Assembly: GCF_963855985.1 (NCBI RefSeq)
Contig: NC_087093.1
Location: forward strand, 1,185,501-1,249,500
Direction of reading: 5' to 3'
DNA length: 64,000 nt
Source of the DNA: Ostrinia nubilalis
Lineage: Eukaryota; Arthropoda; Insecta; Lepidoptera; Crambidae
Made by a program: the position numbers and the translations under genes. How positions within the stretch are numbered: the first letter of the stretch is position 1; every line of letters begins with the position of its first letter. The notes under the pieces are model-generated. The model saw nothing but the letters and a program-made list of their open reading frames with translations. It did not search any database and was not told the origin of the DNA. Shown here one piece after another: positions 1 to 12,210 of this stretch.

Positions 1-575
1 ATCATGGGCGGTGTAATATTAAAGCACACGGTAGTAGTGAGGTTTTACCTTTAAAATCACTTAAAAACCAATGATTACGCCAGAAATTATCATTTCATAA
101 ATATTTTCTGATAAAATTAAGACGTTCTTGTTTTTTTGATAATTGTGAGGTTAATTAGTTTTTGGAATGTTTTCGGAGTGTATGCAAATAATGCAAGTCA
201 CTTTACCAGAGTCAAATGCATAAAAAACACGAATAAGCTGTTTATTATTAAAGAAAAAAACTGTCGATTACGATGATAAAATCGAAATTAAAATTAAAAT
301 CTTATAATTAAAACCAATATTGTTTGTTTTTGTACTTACTTTCAGTAATTTTTTAAAATATTTCGCTGCTTTTAATGAAAAGTTGTTGGTCATTAACAAT
401 CGAAACTCCTTTACCTTTTTTCTTTTTCAACGATAATAACGGATGAATTAATTTATTTATTCGGGATACTAACAGACACAATACGTGTGGGCACAAAATC
501 AAACTAATTTTGTTTATGTAAAATACTATCTATCTAGAACTCTATGATTTTCATCATTTGATAGGAATATTTTAA
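1..575. other. AT-rich DNA, nothing recognised
   Basis: All frames are broken by frequent stops and no terminal inverted repeat, splice-flanked open frame or known repeat signature was recognised. Probably intronic or intergenic. Confidence 0.5.
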
Positions 576-1016
576 ATTCCACTCTGGAAACCTGAAGCCC
601 CCAAGGGATTATTGGGAAATAAAATACTTATCTACAGTTTAGAAATCTTTCTTGCTCACCACACATAACTGTCTTCACTACAAACACAATAACAATATTT
701 TAAGTACTTAACCTCTCCACCCTGAAAACCTGAAACCCACTGGTGGTTGGTTACAGAGGATTACGGGGAATTAAATACTACCTATAGTTAAAACTCCTTC
801 TTGAGGACTCTAGGAGTACACACAATTGACTATTACTAGGAATAAAATCAAATAGAGATTCTTTGTATTGTTTTTTTCTGGATTTGAAGTAGTCATTTTT
901 TTCATTCTGCCTTAGAAACACAATATGAATTCTATTTTATGTAGAAACTTACTATTTAACCTCACTAAAACCTGAAACCCACCGGAGGCTGGTTACAGAG
1001 GATTACCGCGAAATTG
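576..1016 (+). repeat. diverged direct repeats
   Basis: A phrase close to 'ACCTGAAACCCAC' followed by 'GGTTACAGAGGATTAC' occurs at about 726 and again at about 970, with a more decayed relative near 589. Flanking words such as 'AAATACTA' are also shared. This looks like two to three units of an old, diverged tandem or dispersed repeat with unequal spacing (roughly 140 and 245 bp). No coding potential is visible. Confidence 0.45.
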
Positions 1017-2574
1017 GGAACGTGTCGGGAGGCGTTCGTCGGCGATCATTCTTGCCGGCGGACTTGACGAATGATTGCCATGTTATTTTTGGCTTGGTGA
1101 TTTGTTTTTTACATGAGACAGGACGATGACCTCCATGGCACCTGAAGGAAGGTAAGTTGAGGTTTTAAATGGCACAAGCATCTTTTAATAAATTACCTAC
1201 ATTAAAGAGTGAAAAGAGTTTATTCATAATTTTCCATTTGAGACACAGAAATAGACTTTGGTTGGTGGTAAGTTTCTTTTTAAAAAAGTGTTTTTATTTT
1301 ACAGTTGGCTTCTAACTTTACCATTTTAAGTTAGTTTTTTATAGAAAATTCAATATCTTTATAAATCAGATTTTCTTTTCTGGTACGCCACATTTTCCAA
1401 GAGATTTTTCCCCGGGAGCAATTCCCACATTTCCCACCAAGTTAGAGCGTTTGTAATTTCATTTCAAATCCTATTTGCGTAATATTTTCTCAGATAAGAC
1501 TTTGATTTTCTCATTAATTTCTGATTCTTAACTCAAATGATGACACGTAATTGATTTGTTCACATATGTACTCGTATGCATGTCCAGATTTCATATCTTT
1601 TGTTTTTGCAGGCGACAGCACACAAGCTAAACAACATGACATCTTATAGAGTCGTAATAAGTGTCATTTTGCAATAAACTGATAATTATGATCTGATGGT
1701 GCTGTCGACTGCACATGAAAACTGTAGCAAATGAATAAAATTTTAATGATTATTCATTAAAATGTAAACAAGCTACGTGTTGAAGTCAACTCGAATGGAG
1801 GCACGCATGCGTGATCCTTGGTACAGCACTCAAGTCGCACGAAAATATGCATTGTTTATGTGTTCATTCGAGCCAGGGGTGACAACATTTTACCTCATTT
1901 AATGAAGCTTGATCGTACTTATTTAATGAATTAAGAAAGAGACCAGACCTGGCCATAAGCAAAATAAAAAAAAATAAGAAGAAAGAGGCGTAACAAGACA
2001 TTTTCAAATGACATTAAGGGCCATGCACTGTTGCGTTATGAAAAATCTTACTTGTATGTGGTTTCGGCCACAGTGACAACAAAATAGCAGTTCAGTTCTG
2101 GCCTATATCTACATTTAAGAACTGTTCACCCCCAAAAGATTACGAATATACTCATAAATTACGCGAGCTGTGCAATGCGTATCCAGTGTTTTACTCACAT
2201 AATGACGCCGACAAATGGTAAAAGTTTAGTTGGACGACTTTAAAGCGGGAGATGGACTGCCATAGGCCAGAATTACTTACTACAAATTATTTATTTTGAC
2301 CTCATTTTAAGGGTAAATAAAATTACCTGAATACCACCCCTGCGCGGACAGCGGGCACTGGCTGTGATATACCGGGTGACAGGTGCGGGCGATTACAGCG
2401 CCAGTCACGGGAAAAATGCCGTGAATAACCGTTACACATGGACAGACTCACGTGGACATCTTTTTTATATTATTTTTTTATACTTACTAAGTTATTCCAG
2501 AACTTCTTGGTTGGGTCTCTTTTTCTAATGATCTATTTAAACCTCTCGAGTCTTTTCTCTTTTGTGTTGTTTTT
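1017..2574. other. no recognised gene or element
   Basis: AT-rich single-copy-looking sequence. The only compositional feature is a short GC-rich patch at about 1018-1066. No frame longer than about 60 codons and no paired splice signals were noticed. Confidence 0.45.
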
Positions 2575-2640
2575 ACTTTTCTTTTCTTGTCTGGTGTGCA
2601 ATAAAGTGTGTTCTATCTATTTATCTAAGATTTGAAAGTA
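2575..2640 (+). mobile_element. LINE 3' tail candidate
   Basis: The stretch reads '...GTGTGCAATAAAGTGTG' followed by a short run of TCTATCTATTTATC. A polyadenylation signal (AATAAA) immediately before a simple-sequence tail is the usual appearance of the 3' end of a lepidopteran non-LTR retrotransposon. The body of the element is not recognisable, so only the tail is called. The 65- and 78-codon frames across it are chance frames in T-rich sequence. Confidence 0.35.
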
Positions 2641-2660
2641 ACATTATTATTTATCTATCT

Positions 2661-3062
2661 GGGGGCACGGCAGTGCCCCCACCAAGTCGGGCAAAAAAGC
2701 GGCACGGCCGTACCATCCTTTTCTCGAAGCAATTCAGGCCATTTTCGACTGCCTGTAACTTCGTTGTGGATAAAACTAGAAGGCTGAATTTTCATTAGCT
2801 ATGCAGGCATTGTAAAGACACGGTATATTTAAAATTTCATTTAATTTGAACCAGTAGTTTAAGAATTATAACGGGTCAAAGTTACTTAATTTTGTCACTC
2901 ACTGACTGACTCACTGACTGACTCACCGATCATCAAAATTCTAAGGCACTTCTAGCAGACCTAGAAGCTTCAAATTTGGAATATAAGTAGTGTTTGGTGT
3001 ATGAATCAAGGAAAAACTAAAATATTTGGGGGCACGGTAGTGCAACCGCCAAGTCGAGTAAA
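2661..3062 (+). repeat. dispersed repeat bounded by GC hairpin motifs
   Basis: The segment starts with a perfect small hairpin (GGGGGCAC-GGCA-GTGCCCCC) followed by 'ACCAAGTCGGGC', and the same motif returns 367 bp later at 3028 in a decayed form ('GGGGGCACGGTAGTGC' then 'CCAAGTCGAG'). Between them lies a TGAC-rich microsatellite (about 2899-2925). Repetition of the hairpin at one period suggests a tandem dimer of a dispersed lepidopteran repeat, or an element with this motif at each end. Its class is not established. Confidence 0.45.
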
Positions 3063-3132
3063 ATTTTTCAATTTCGGTCCAGTTTTCTAGATACATAACT
3101 GCTGTCTACAAAATACAAAAAGAAATGAGATC

Positions 3133-3446
3133 CCATCAAAAACAATACTTGTCAAAAAAACCAAGTCTCGCAACTCAGTTGTTCTACGGTAAAAAGTTGT
3201 GAGATCCATGTAATACCAAGTCCAGGCCAGGAAATCTTTAACGTTTTAGATAAATATATTGACTTGGCCATCGCATGAAAACACGTGTAAATTAAATTAT
3301 TTAGTGCGATGGCCAAGTCAATAATTTATGTAAAACGTTAAAGATTTCCTGGCCTGGACTTGGTATTACATGGATCTCACAACTTTTTACCGTAGAACAA
3401 CTGAGTTGCGAGACTTGTTTTTTTTGACAAGTATTGTTTTTGATGG
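3133..3446. repeat. near-perfect 314-bp palindrome (foldback element)
   Basis: Left arm 3133-3275 and right arm 3305-3446 are reverse complements with only a couple of substitutions and one small indel over about 142 bp, separated by a 29-bp AT-rich spacer. Arm similarity this high implies a recent origin or gene conversion between the arms. There is no convincing target-site duplication at the outer edges, so the transposon class is open. It could be a foldback MITE or a hairpin-RNA source locus. Confidence 0.8.
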
Positions 3447-5381
3447 TTTAAACTTTTATCAAATACACGCACCAATAATTTAGAATCCATTCCTTACTAC
3501 TCCTTAATGACTTCTACTACTGTAAGAAAAGTTTAAAAAGAAATGCTTTGGATTGGATTGTTTTAACTACCTTACCATCATCTTATACGCTGACGTTAAC
3601 ATAACCGTTTTTTTATTAATTTGAAAAACAAAATGCAATTACTAAAAGTCGTATCAACCCTATTCTACACTGCAAACGTACGAAAAAATATGTTTCCATT
3701 ACAGGTCGTTGGGAAACCATGTTTGTTTGTCGATTCGCGAAAAGCGTCATATCGTACGCGTCATGCGTCAGAACTCCGTCAAATTGCGCGTCCAATCGTA
3801 ATTGATGAATTAATTGACGTGCATCGTTTGGGGCCGCCAATTTGAAAGGATTATGGGACAGTCATTAAATGTATGGTCATTTGTATGTAGGTATTCATAA
3901 AAAATGAAATTACAAAAAGAGTTTCTAATATGGGGACCGATTTTATGCAGGTAGATAGAGATTAGCTACATTTCAAGCAACTAAGTTTCATAAATTAGTA
4001 CCGTTTTCTAGGTAGGCACTCCTTACACAAAACTCACCGTACTTCTCTGATGTCATCTATACTTCGTCCGGTTTAACATAAATTTCGAACTTAATAGAAA
4101 GGGAACATAATTTGTGATGATTACCTTTATCAACAGGACTGGTAAGCAAAAAAAATCCTGTGAAAAACGCAATTCTCCAAACCATCAAACCTTCTGCTGC
4201 TTCACATAAACAGTAATTATTACCAAGTTTATTCACTGACTGTTATCTAGCCATTTTCACCATAACATCACACCTACTTATTCATCGCATAGTTCGTCAT
4301 CCAAACTGCTTAATATTTGAATACCTCCCCCAATCACAAACTCATAAATGGGGAATCCTCATCACAGGGCCAATTACTGCAGCCTCTTTAAAAGCAATTA
4401 GTATTCCATTGATCCAGTAATCTGCTCGTTCCGAGACACCTGGGGGCTTAATGATGACCACAAATGGGGGATTGATAACAGATTTGTTTGAGCCAGGTGT
4501 GAGTCGGAATTGTCGCGAAGTGAAAAAATATCGACGGATGATCATAATATTCGGTATTCTTCACTTAAAATAGAAAAATACGGGTCGAAACGCGACTTTT
4601 TAAAGGTTATACTACTTAAGTATAGTCACAAGCAGACTTATGATTCTTCAGACAGTTTAAGGCCGGGTAGCAGAGAAAATGGCGAAAATGAGGTTTTCAT
4701 TTTTCATTTTTGAGGTACTAAACAGTAAAATTAAAGGCTAAGATTTTTATTGGGCATAGTTGAGGATATTTTCTAGGGCTATTAATGGATGGAAACACGA
4801 TTTGATGAAGTTGACTCGATAGAATAAATTCCCAAAGTTACCTCTATTCGTTTTCTATTTATGGTTTTATTTTTAAAATAAGCGATTTGAGATTCTAAAT
4901 CTTTTACTAAACTAAAGTTCAGAAATAACTTGAGGGCTTTTAACGGATGAAATTTTTATATTGCGTCTTATTTAGTTACTATGTTAAAAAATGTGGAAAA
5001 AATCGTCCATTACGGCTTGGACAATCTCAATCAGTCGCGCGGTGGCGCTTACGGAGGACGGACGCGTGTCAGTTTTTTGGCAGTGACAGTTCGCGATTTG
5101 TCAATATTTTTGACAATGATGACTTTGATGAGTCACAGTATAATAATATCAGTGTTACTGGAGAAAGCTAAAATCTTTGATAATTAAGAATTATCAATTT
5201 TGTCTACCTATTGAAATTTAAATCGTTTGCATCCTTTTAAACGAAGACTCTACTCATGATACATAGTACATTCCTCAAATATGAGACAAAACCAATGAGT
5301 TAAAATTACATTTTAATAGTACCTACATACAATCGTCTTACACTCTTTAGAAGAGCACACTGACACAAATAAATAATAAAA
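3447..5381. other. no recognised gene; weak overlapping frames
   Basis: Mostly AT-rich. At 3616-3845 two 74-codon frames overlap on opposite strands in a slightly GC-richer patch, preceded on the plus strand by an acceptor-like TTACAG at about 3700-3705. Neither product is recognised, and paired open frames on both strands are what composition alone can give. Nothing else was identified. Confidence 0.4.
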
Positions 5382-6338
5382 AATACTGTCTAAGGTCTGT
5401 AGCTAAAGGTCTAAGTTGTAAGATAGAAGAATCTTCTAGGCAAAAAGATAACAGATGCAGCAGATGTCAACGGATTTAAAACTGGAGTTCATATGACTCC
5501 TTGTAGACTTGAGTCTCTAGAGCGTCCCTTCCTCCACCATGCGTAAGAATGTTTCAAAAATACTGTCTAAGGTCTGTAGCTAAAGGTCAAAGCTGCAATA
5601 TAGAAGAATCTTCTAGCCAAAAAGATGGCAGATGCAGCAGATGTCAACGGATTTAAAACTGGAGTTGATGTGACTCCTTGTAGACTTGAGTGTCTAGAGC
5701 GTCCCTTCCTCCACCATGCGTAAGAATTTTCACAAAAATACTATCTAAGGTCTGTAGCTAAAGGTCTAAGCCGTAAGATAGAAGAATCTTATAGCCAAAA
5801 ACATGGCAGATGCAGCAGATATCAACGGATTTAAAACTGGAGTTCATGTGTATCCTTGTAGTTTTGAGTCTCTAGAGCAGTGGTTCTTAACCTTTAAGTC
5901 ATGACTGTCTTGTCAGGGACCACCTCATAATCGGTCAAAACCAGTTTGACTGCAAAAATCAGTTAAAAGTGGTTTTGACCAAGGTGTGCAAGTGCACATC
6001 GTGGACCACTTGGAATGCCTCCAGGGACCACTAGTGGTCCGCGGACCACCGGTTAAGAACTACTGCTCTAGAGCGTCCCTTCCTCCACCATGCGTAAGAA
6101 TGTTTCAAAAATACTGTCTAAGGTCTGTAGCTAAAGGTCTAAGCTGCAAGACAGAAGAATCTTCTAGCCAAAAAGATGGCAGATGCAGCAGATGTCAACG
6201 GATTTAAAACTTGGAGTTCATGTGACTCTTTCTAGACTTGAGTCTCTAGAGCGTCCCTTCCTCCACCATGCGTAAAAGTTTTCCAAAAATACTGTCTGAG
6301 GTCTGTAATAAAAGTCTAAACTGCAAGATAGAAGAATC
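5382..6338 (+). repeat. 177-bp satellite array, four units plus a partial fifth
   Basis: Units begin at about 5382, 5559, 5737, 6110 and 6288, each starting near 'AATACTGTCTAAGGTCTGTA' and ending in a phrase containing 'CTCCACCATGCGTAA'. The spacing is 177-178 bp, except that the third interval carries an extra 196 bp, which is the transposon at 5878-6065 plus its 8-bp target duplication. The units are highly similar, so the array is young. The fifth unit stops after about 50 bp. The unit length is near nucleosome length, as in many satellites. Confidence 0.9.
5878..6065. mobile_element. hAT-type MITE (188 bp) in the satellite
   Basis: The terminal inverted repeats read CAGTGGTTCTTAACC and, from the other end, CAGTAGTTCTTAACC. 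An exact 8-bp duplication CTCTAGAG flanks the element at 5870-5877 and 6066-6073. The other satellite units carry the same CTCTAGAG or a one-base variant once, uninterrupted, giving internal empty sites. An 8-bp duplication with CAG...CTG ends is diagnostic of the hAT superfamily. At 188 bp with no long frame it cannot encode a transposase and must have been mobilised in trans. Confidence 0.92.
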
Positions 6339-6629
6339 GGGTGACGGGTGACGCCACGCCTCTTTGAACCGTGTTTACTTTGGCAGTTATATATTTATTC
6401 GATTCTAAAATATATTCCCAAAAATTTTAAAAGTTGTTTTAATTTGTTCGATTTGTATTAGAAAGTGCTGTGAGTGTGACGCTTGAACGGAAGGAAGTCA
6501 ACCTAACCTAACCAACTGCGTATTTCTATACTGTGTAGTCGCGAGAGCTCTTTGGCGCGCTGTCTTCGGCGAAGTATTGCGCGCGCAGATTTTGACAGCG
6601 CAAAATACCTACTTTAGCAGAAATACCAA

Positions 6630-6765
6630 GCCTTAACTTTCCCCCGAGAAAAATTTGACCTTTACTGGTTGGGTCTTTGTTGGCGGTCTAGCTGTAGATC
6701 CTGGCTACACAGGAGTTACAGCGGTGGTAACAAGAGGTGGGAATAGTCCCGTGATGATTCTTCAT
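6630..6765 (+). repeat. dispersed repeat family A, copy 1
   Basis: Contains 'GGTTGGGTC', 'TTGGCGGTC', 'AGCTGTAGATCCTGGCTACA' and 'GGGAATAGTCCCG' in order. The same phrases recur at 36064-36190 and in shortened form at 50157-50245. No open frame is conserved between the copies. The family is unclassified. Confidence 0.6.
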
Positions 6766-8488
6766 TTCCCCCTTTTTAATTTAAGCTATATTATCTTTAG
6801 CCTGGGTATTCTGGAAGAAATCTGTTCTAAGACTTCCAAGTGATAAGGTCGTTAGTTGTTCCACTTAAACTTGTGTTTCTTTTATTACTTTTTGTGGCAT
6901 CTACTTAATAAACGCCTTCTTACTTTTTACATTAATTTTTTTATTTATTTAATTTATTATTATTATTACATTTAGTATTTATTTACAAATAAATGTTTTT
7001 CTTTCTTACTTTTATCTTGGTGTATGTGTGTACAATTCGCATGTTAAGTGATAGAAATTGTAACTTTCCTTATTACTTTTCTTTCCAAAGTTTCATTTCT
7101 AGCCCAAACCAAAATAAGTCAAGAAGTTTAGGATATGACCTCTTTTTAAAAGTAAGTTGCACATAACTACGTTTCTTTGTCTGTCTTTCTTTACAGTCAC
7201 CGAAAAGCCAATAAAACTTTGTATTTATTTACAAAATTAAATTCCCTAAAATTTCCATAACTTTTCATTTGATCTTACAACATCCGCGTTTCCCAGCAAT
7301 GTAACAGTCATCAAACACACGCTCTACACCCGTGACGTCACAAGAATATCCCGTTGTGATCCAACAAATCAACGTCGGGAACACATGGGCCAAGTTATAA
7401 TTGGCGTCAAAGTAATCAACAAGACAAACTTGGATTAATTAGCACTGTCGCGGATCCGGGCGAAAAATAAACCGGGGGTGCGGGACAAGGTGATATTACA
7501 GTCTACAGTTTAAATTATTGCCAGTTTGAATGCCAGAATGTCCATGACACGATGTGAAGATTGTGACAAAGCAAAATTGAAAACGCAGATCTTATGGGAA
7601 ACTCCAAGTTTACACCCGCGCGGCCGCGTTTTCGTCCGCATCTAATAGATAAATTCAGCCTTACTTATAAAGCCTGTGTTATTCTAGTTAAGGCGATTAC
7701 TTGGCCGAACGACCTTGAGCATTAGAGCGAGACAACGTGCCTCTCACCGCGCGCCCGCGCTTCTGCCCGATATCAAAGAGCGCTCAGAATACAGTTGCGA
7801 CGCGCTGCGAATTCTAATTTAACTGCCTACCGGAATGTTGACTCGATTTTAATTTACGCAGATCAAAAAAATTTGCGAAGCTTATTTTATGTTTCAAAAA
7901 AGAATTAAAAAAAAAGAAAATAAATCTTATACAGAATAATAATAATTACCTAATTATCGTCAACATATTTTCAAATTGAAATAAAATTGACATATAATGA
8001 TTAAATTTCAATTAGTACATCATTATACTTCAATTAGTACCATAACTATGAAAAATAAACAATTATTTCCTCCTGTAAAGATTGCACAAAAGGACATTTA
8101 AGCAGTTTGATAAATTAGGCTGACGATATTCGTATGTTAAGTGAGCTTCTAAACAGTTTTTTATACAAAGTATGTGTACGAGTACCTACCTAAATGTAAA
8201 TGTCTGTCTGTGCAAGTATTCAAAATATTGGTCAATATTGAACATATTATTGATAATTGAATACCAGGGGCCAAGCAGGGGGGACAACAGGACTGCACCG
8301 AAAATATAAGGGTAGTTTAAAATATTTAAATGATTCCGCCAGCCGCCAGTCTGCTTGTGATCACGGAATGAAAACTCCTTTTTTTCTATGCAGTTATTAT
8401 TTTTGATTTGAATTTTGAAAGCTATGAAAAGCAGTAATATCAGAAAAGATGGCGATGTTTAAAGAAACTTTCTATGGATAATTCTATT
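6766..8488. other. no recognised gene
   Basis: AT-rich, with a GC-rich island at about 7690-7810 that contains runs of GCGC and CCGC but no long frame. It might be an old repeat or a regulatory CpG-rich patch, but the sequence alone does not decide. Confidence 0.4.
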
Positions 8489-8565
8489 CATCATCATCAT
8501 CATCATTTCAGCCACAGGACGTCCACTGCTGAATATAGGCCTCCCCCAATGCTTTCCACATCGCA
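8489..8565 (-). mobile_element. RTE-type LINE 3' end fragment
   Basis: Begins with (ATC)n, then 'ATTTCAGCC', 'GGACGTCCACTGCTGAA' and 'AGGCCTCCCCCAATG'. Read on the minus strand this is the known end of lepidopteran RTE-type LINEs: GGAGGCCT..., CAGTGGACGTC..., GGCTGAAATGATGATG. It is only about 77 bp, a heavily 5'-truncated copy. Confidence 0.8.
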
Positions 8566-9045
8566 CGCTTTCAATTTTCTTCACTAAATTTTAAAGTTTT
8601 GGCGAAATCCAATATCTAATTTACTACAAGTGACATAGTTATTATTATTGGAAAGAAGAGAAGCTAAAGATGTTTTTAAATGATCTTCAAAACAAGCCAT
8701 TAACACATTTTTATAATCAATTTCTTAAGTGTTTTATCGTGTTTTGTACTTTTGTTAAGCTTTGGCGGCTCGTAGCCTCGTAATTAGCTATCCAATCATT
8801 ATCTGGATCTAAAATGTTTTTATTATTAGACTAAAGACATATTGGATATTAATAGCAAATAAAAAAGTTGGTTGAAAACACGTGAGAAAAAAAAGCAGTT
8901 TTAGGTCAAATTTCGGAAAAAATTAAATCAAAAATATAATTAAAAAGCTAATTTAGGGTTAAATGGGCGAACTCCTATTCAAAATGACCTTATTTACGAA
9001 GTTTGTTTAACGTTCTTCCAAACACCTGTATACTTTATAATATTA
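8566..9045. other. nothing recognised
   Basis: AT-rich filler between a LINE tail and a Helitron. No frame or repeat signature was seen. Confidence 0.4.
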
Positions 9046-9217
9046 CTAGCTTTTGCCCGCGGCTTCATCCGCGTGAAATTTATTTTGTTACATATCATCA
9101 TAAAATATAGCCTATATGTTGTTCTGGGTTATAAACAATAATACTGTAAAGTTTCATCAAAATCCGTTTAGCAGTTTTTGCGTGAAAGAGTAACAAACAT
9201 CCAAACAGGAAGTAGGA
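9046..9217 (-). mobile_element. short non-autonomous Helitron (Lep1-like), copy H1
   Basis: On the minus strand it starts TCCTAC and ends with a GC-rich hairpin (CGCGG...CCGCGG) followed by GGCAAAAGCTAG. It is bounded by A on one side and T on the other with no target duplication, which are the three hallmarks of Helitrons (TC start, hairpin plus CTRR end, A|T target). The core is very like the copies at 21093 and 22968. It lacks about 20 bp near the 5' end relative to them. No Rep/helicase is encoded. Confidence 0.85.
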
Positions 9218-10354
9218 TTATCAGGGATCGAAATAGGTGGTATTAATTTACCTTACCTTATTCGCGACGAGACAATTGAGCTGGATGAATCGAAAATTCC
9301 CTGGGAATAATTCAAATTTTTTTTGGGGACCAATGAGATAAAAAAACTCATACCAACCAAAACCAATGGACCAATGGAGTACCTTGCAAATTACCAATCG
9401 AAACGCAAAATGCACAAAAGTGATGTGATTGTTTCCACTAATGTTACTGTTAATTATAGAATTTATATAATTATTTGTAGGTATTTTTTGTTGTCTTGTG
9501 ATTTCCTATACCTAAGTGCGTTGTTTTATTATTATTACCTATTAAAAATATGTCTCGTCTCGAAGTTTATATAAATTTAAAATAAATAGATAAATCAGAC
9601 AAATAAATCTAGAAAAAATAAATAATCAGCATCTTGCGTACTATTTTTATGTAATTAATATTATCTTAAAATTTGTATAATGCCTATACTTATTCAAAAT
9701 GACGTACTCATATCACTAATTCAGCCGCCGAACTACTATGAGTACCGAGTGTGCCGTCTGCGCTATAAATTCTTTAAAGAAAAACAAAGGAGCGGAGCGG
9801 GCCGAAATGCGACACAGCCTCCCCGTGCGAACGCTAGTGAAAGACTGAGCTCCCGCTATCGCGCGGCCCGCGTGCGGAAATTACAGGGTATTTTGATTGT
9901 ATGACACGTAATACATTATTTTTGAAAAAAAACGAACAACAATTTTTTAGACAATTAAATTTTCTATCATTTGGTGAAAGAATCATTAAAATCGCTTCAG
10001 CCGTTTAGGAGTAGTAGGAAATTTATTTGGTGAAATTAGAAGAAAGTTAAGAATTTTTTCTGTCAAAACTAAAAGTTGTAACAAAAAAAACGAACAACAA
10101 TTTTTTAGTTTAAGATATCATACATCTCATACATATTTTTTTTTCTTGTTTGGATCATCCATTTAGGAGGAGTAGGGATTCAAAGAGAGGTCTTTTTTGC
10201 AGTTTTGCCTCACCTATCGCCTTAAGCTTATGAAAATTGTATAGTTTTACCCAAATTTAAGTAAGTACCTACCTTATTGAGTGAAGAAACAACAAACTAT
10301 AGTCCAATTGTCTTCAAAAACTTTCTGAAAATATTTTACGTAGATGGTCTAGCT
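9218..10354. other. no recognised gene; GC-rich patch
   Basis: AT-rich except for about 9770-9880, where a GC-rich segment (GGAGCGGAGCGGGCC, GCGCGGCCCGCG) sits in a 74-codon frame (9680-9904). The product is not recognised, and the surrounding sequence shows no matching splice sites. It may be part of an old repeat. Confidence 0.35.
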
Positions 10355-10580
10355 CAGTCTTTCCCAAAGTGGGCGATAACGCCCCCTTGTGGGCGCTGCA
10401 GGCTTAAAGGGGGGCGTTAAGAGGCCCAGAAAAAAAATCGGGACGTTGTGTAGAGGCTTGGGAGGCGTCATCTACTAGGAGGACTCTTACTTGCTCTGAC
10501 TTGACTACAAAAATGGGGGGCGCTAAAAAATAATTTATTCTACAAGTGGGCAGTAGACTAAATAAGTTTGGGAACCACTG
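10355..10580. mobile_element. hAT-type MITE (226 bp)
   Basis: Ends CAGTCTTTCCCAAA and, reversed, CAGTGGTTCCCAAA form imperfect terminal inverted repeats of hAT type. CTAGCT is present directly outside both ends (10349-10354 and 10581-10586), which looks like a shortened or mutated 8-bp duplication. The interior is G-rich with no frame. Confidence 0.75.
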
Positions 10581-12072
10581 CTAGCTGCTAGACTCTAAAG
10601 CCTGGTCTTTAGCACCATACTTATTTTTCAAAATAGTAAAAAATTTCGAACTAAAAATAAGAGTAGTTATTATCCTTTTCTGTATTTGTTAGTAATAATG
10701 ATAGATTTGGCTAGATTTTATGGATTTGGATTAGTGCAGTGGTTATTAGAAAAATACTTAAGAATTAAGCTCCAGGATAACATTTCCTAGGTAAAACAAA
10801 ACGATTCAATATAAACTCACACGAGCGACAATAAATTACTATTACAACTATACATTCCGAGCTAGTCTGAGATCATGCCATTTCTCAGAACGAGGGTTGC
10901 TAACTCGATAACTTCCCCTTACTAGGGGCGAGATTTATTAATCAATCCTTAAACGCATTTTAACGGGCAAATTGAAAAATTATGTGTCGACATCTTACTA
11001 CGGCGGAGCCCGTTGGTGTAGTTCGATAAACAGATTATAGGATGTGTTAAAATATGCCTGTCTGTATGGAAATGCGAGATAAGCTGTTGATTTGGGGTGG
11101 TGTATTGTAAAAAAAACTTTTTCACAACAAAGCTTTCCCTTTATATTTTTTTATGAAGGTAAAAAGTACGTAGAACGTTTAAAGCATCTGCACTGAACAT
11201 GCTTCTTCCAATCTTGCCGTTTAAATTCAGAACTACCACATTTTTAACGGTTTTATAGACTTTCTCATCTCCAACCTTTTCATCATTAATTGTCTGCACT
11301 GATAGAAATTATGTAGAGTCCTATAATAGAAGCAGTCTTGCGTAATGAAACCTTTCTAACTTTTTAGAATATTATTTTATTTATCAACAACCATAGAAAA
11401 CTACTTATAAAATAATTTAAACAACTTCAACAGCCCGGGAACCTACCCAAATTAATCTTGACGAATTTCTTCCATTTTAATATTACCGTACTTTTCGTCC
11501 TTGTCATAAATAATATTTAAACATCACTTACATGCATTTGCGTATGTATGTAAATCATTAGCGATACCAAATTTTAACAGTGGACATTTCGTAACACCCA
11601 ATCGCGTGAACGAACAGTGCAAAACTTTTTAATCCAATAATCAATTTGATCAATCGCAGCTGATTATTAAGCGCTAACGATAATAAACGACTCTGCACGG
11701 GGGTTCCCGAATAGTCGACGAGGGTCGTACGACATCTATTTAACTAACTCAGTAGGCAGCACATTATGCTATACAGGTTTGTTACAAAACCGCCCCTTAT
11801 CACAACTAAATAAGATTCAACAGTGTTAAGATTGATTTGCTATCGTAGTACTTGATCCTACTTCTTCAATTTTCTATTTTCTTTTGAATAATTTAGTTTG
11901 AGTGGCTTTAAAGTTAGCGTATTAATTAGCAGCAGATATTTTTGTGTTGTCGTGAAACAATAAATTGCGAATCGAAACAAAAGAAAAAAGTTTATTAGTG
12001 GCCAGGTGCACTATCAAACAGTTTTGTAAACGAACTCATTATCACTTACCTTTTTACAATCTAATTCTTTAA
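10581..12072. other. nothing recognised
   Basis: AT-rich, no long frame on either strand, and no terminal-repeat element identified. Confidence 0.4.
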
Positions 12073-12210
12073 GGGCTGCTTTTACAATCGTCAGATATCT
12101 TTTATCTGAAGAATAAACTTGTAATTTTGACATATTTCCCATACTGAAACTGTCGATGTGTCAATTTATTCTTCAGTTAAAAATTATCTGACGATTGAAA
12201 AATCAGCCCT
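12073..12210. mobile_element. TAA-flanked MITE (PIF/Harbinger-like)
   Basis: The terminal inverted repeats start GGGCTG and pair over about 28 bp, including ATCGTCAGATA / TATCTGACGAT. TAA lies immediately outside both ends (12070-12072, 12211-12213). A 3-bp TAA/TTA target duplication is characteristic of PIF/Harbinger. The interior shares 'CATATTTCCCATACTGAAAC' with the element at 43618-43752 in the opposite orientation, so the two are relatives. Confidence 0.75.

Noticed and set aside
3616..3845. Small gene with overlapping 74-codon frames on both strands
   Set aside because: Neither product is recognised and paired frames on opposite strands are expected from local composition.
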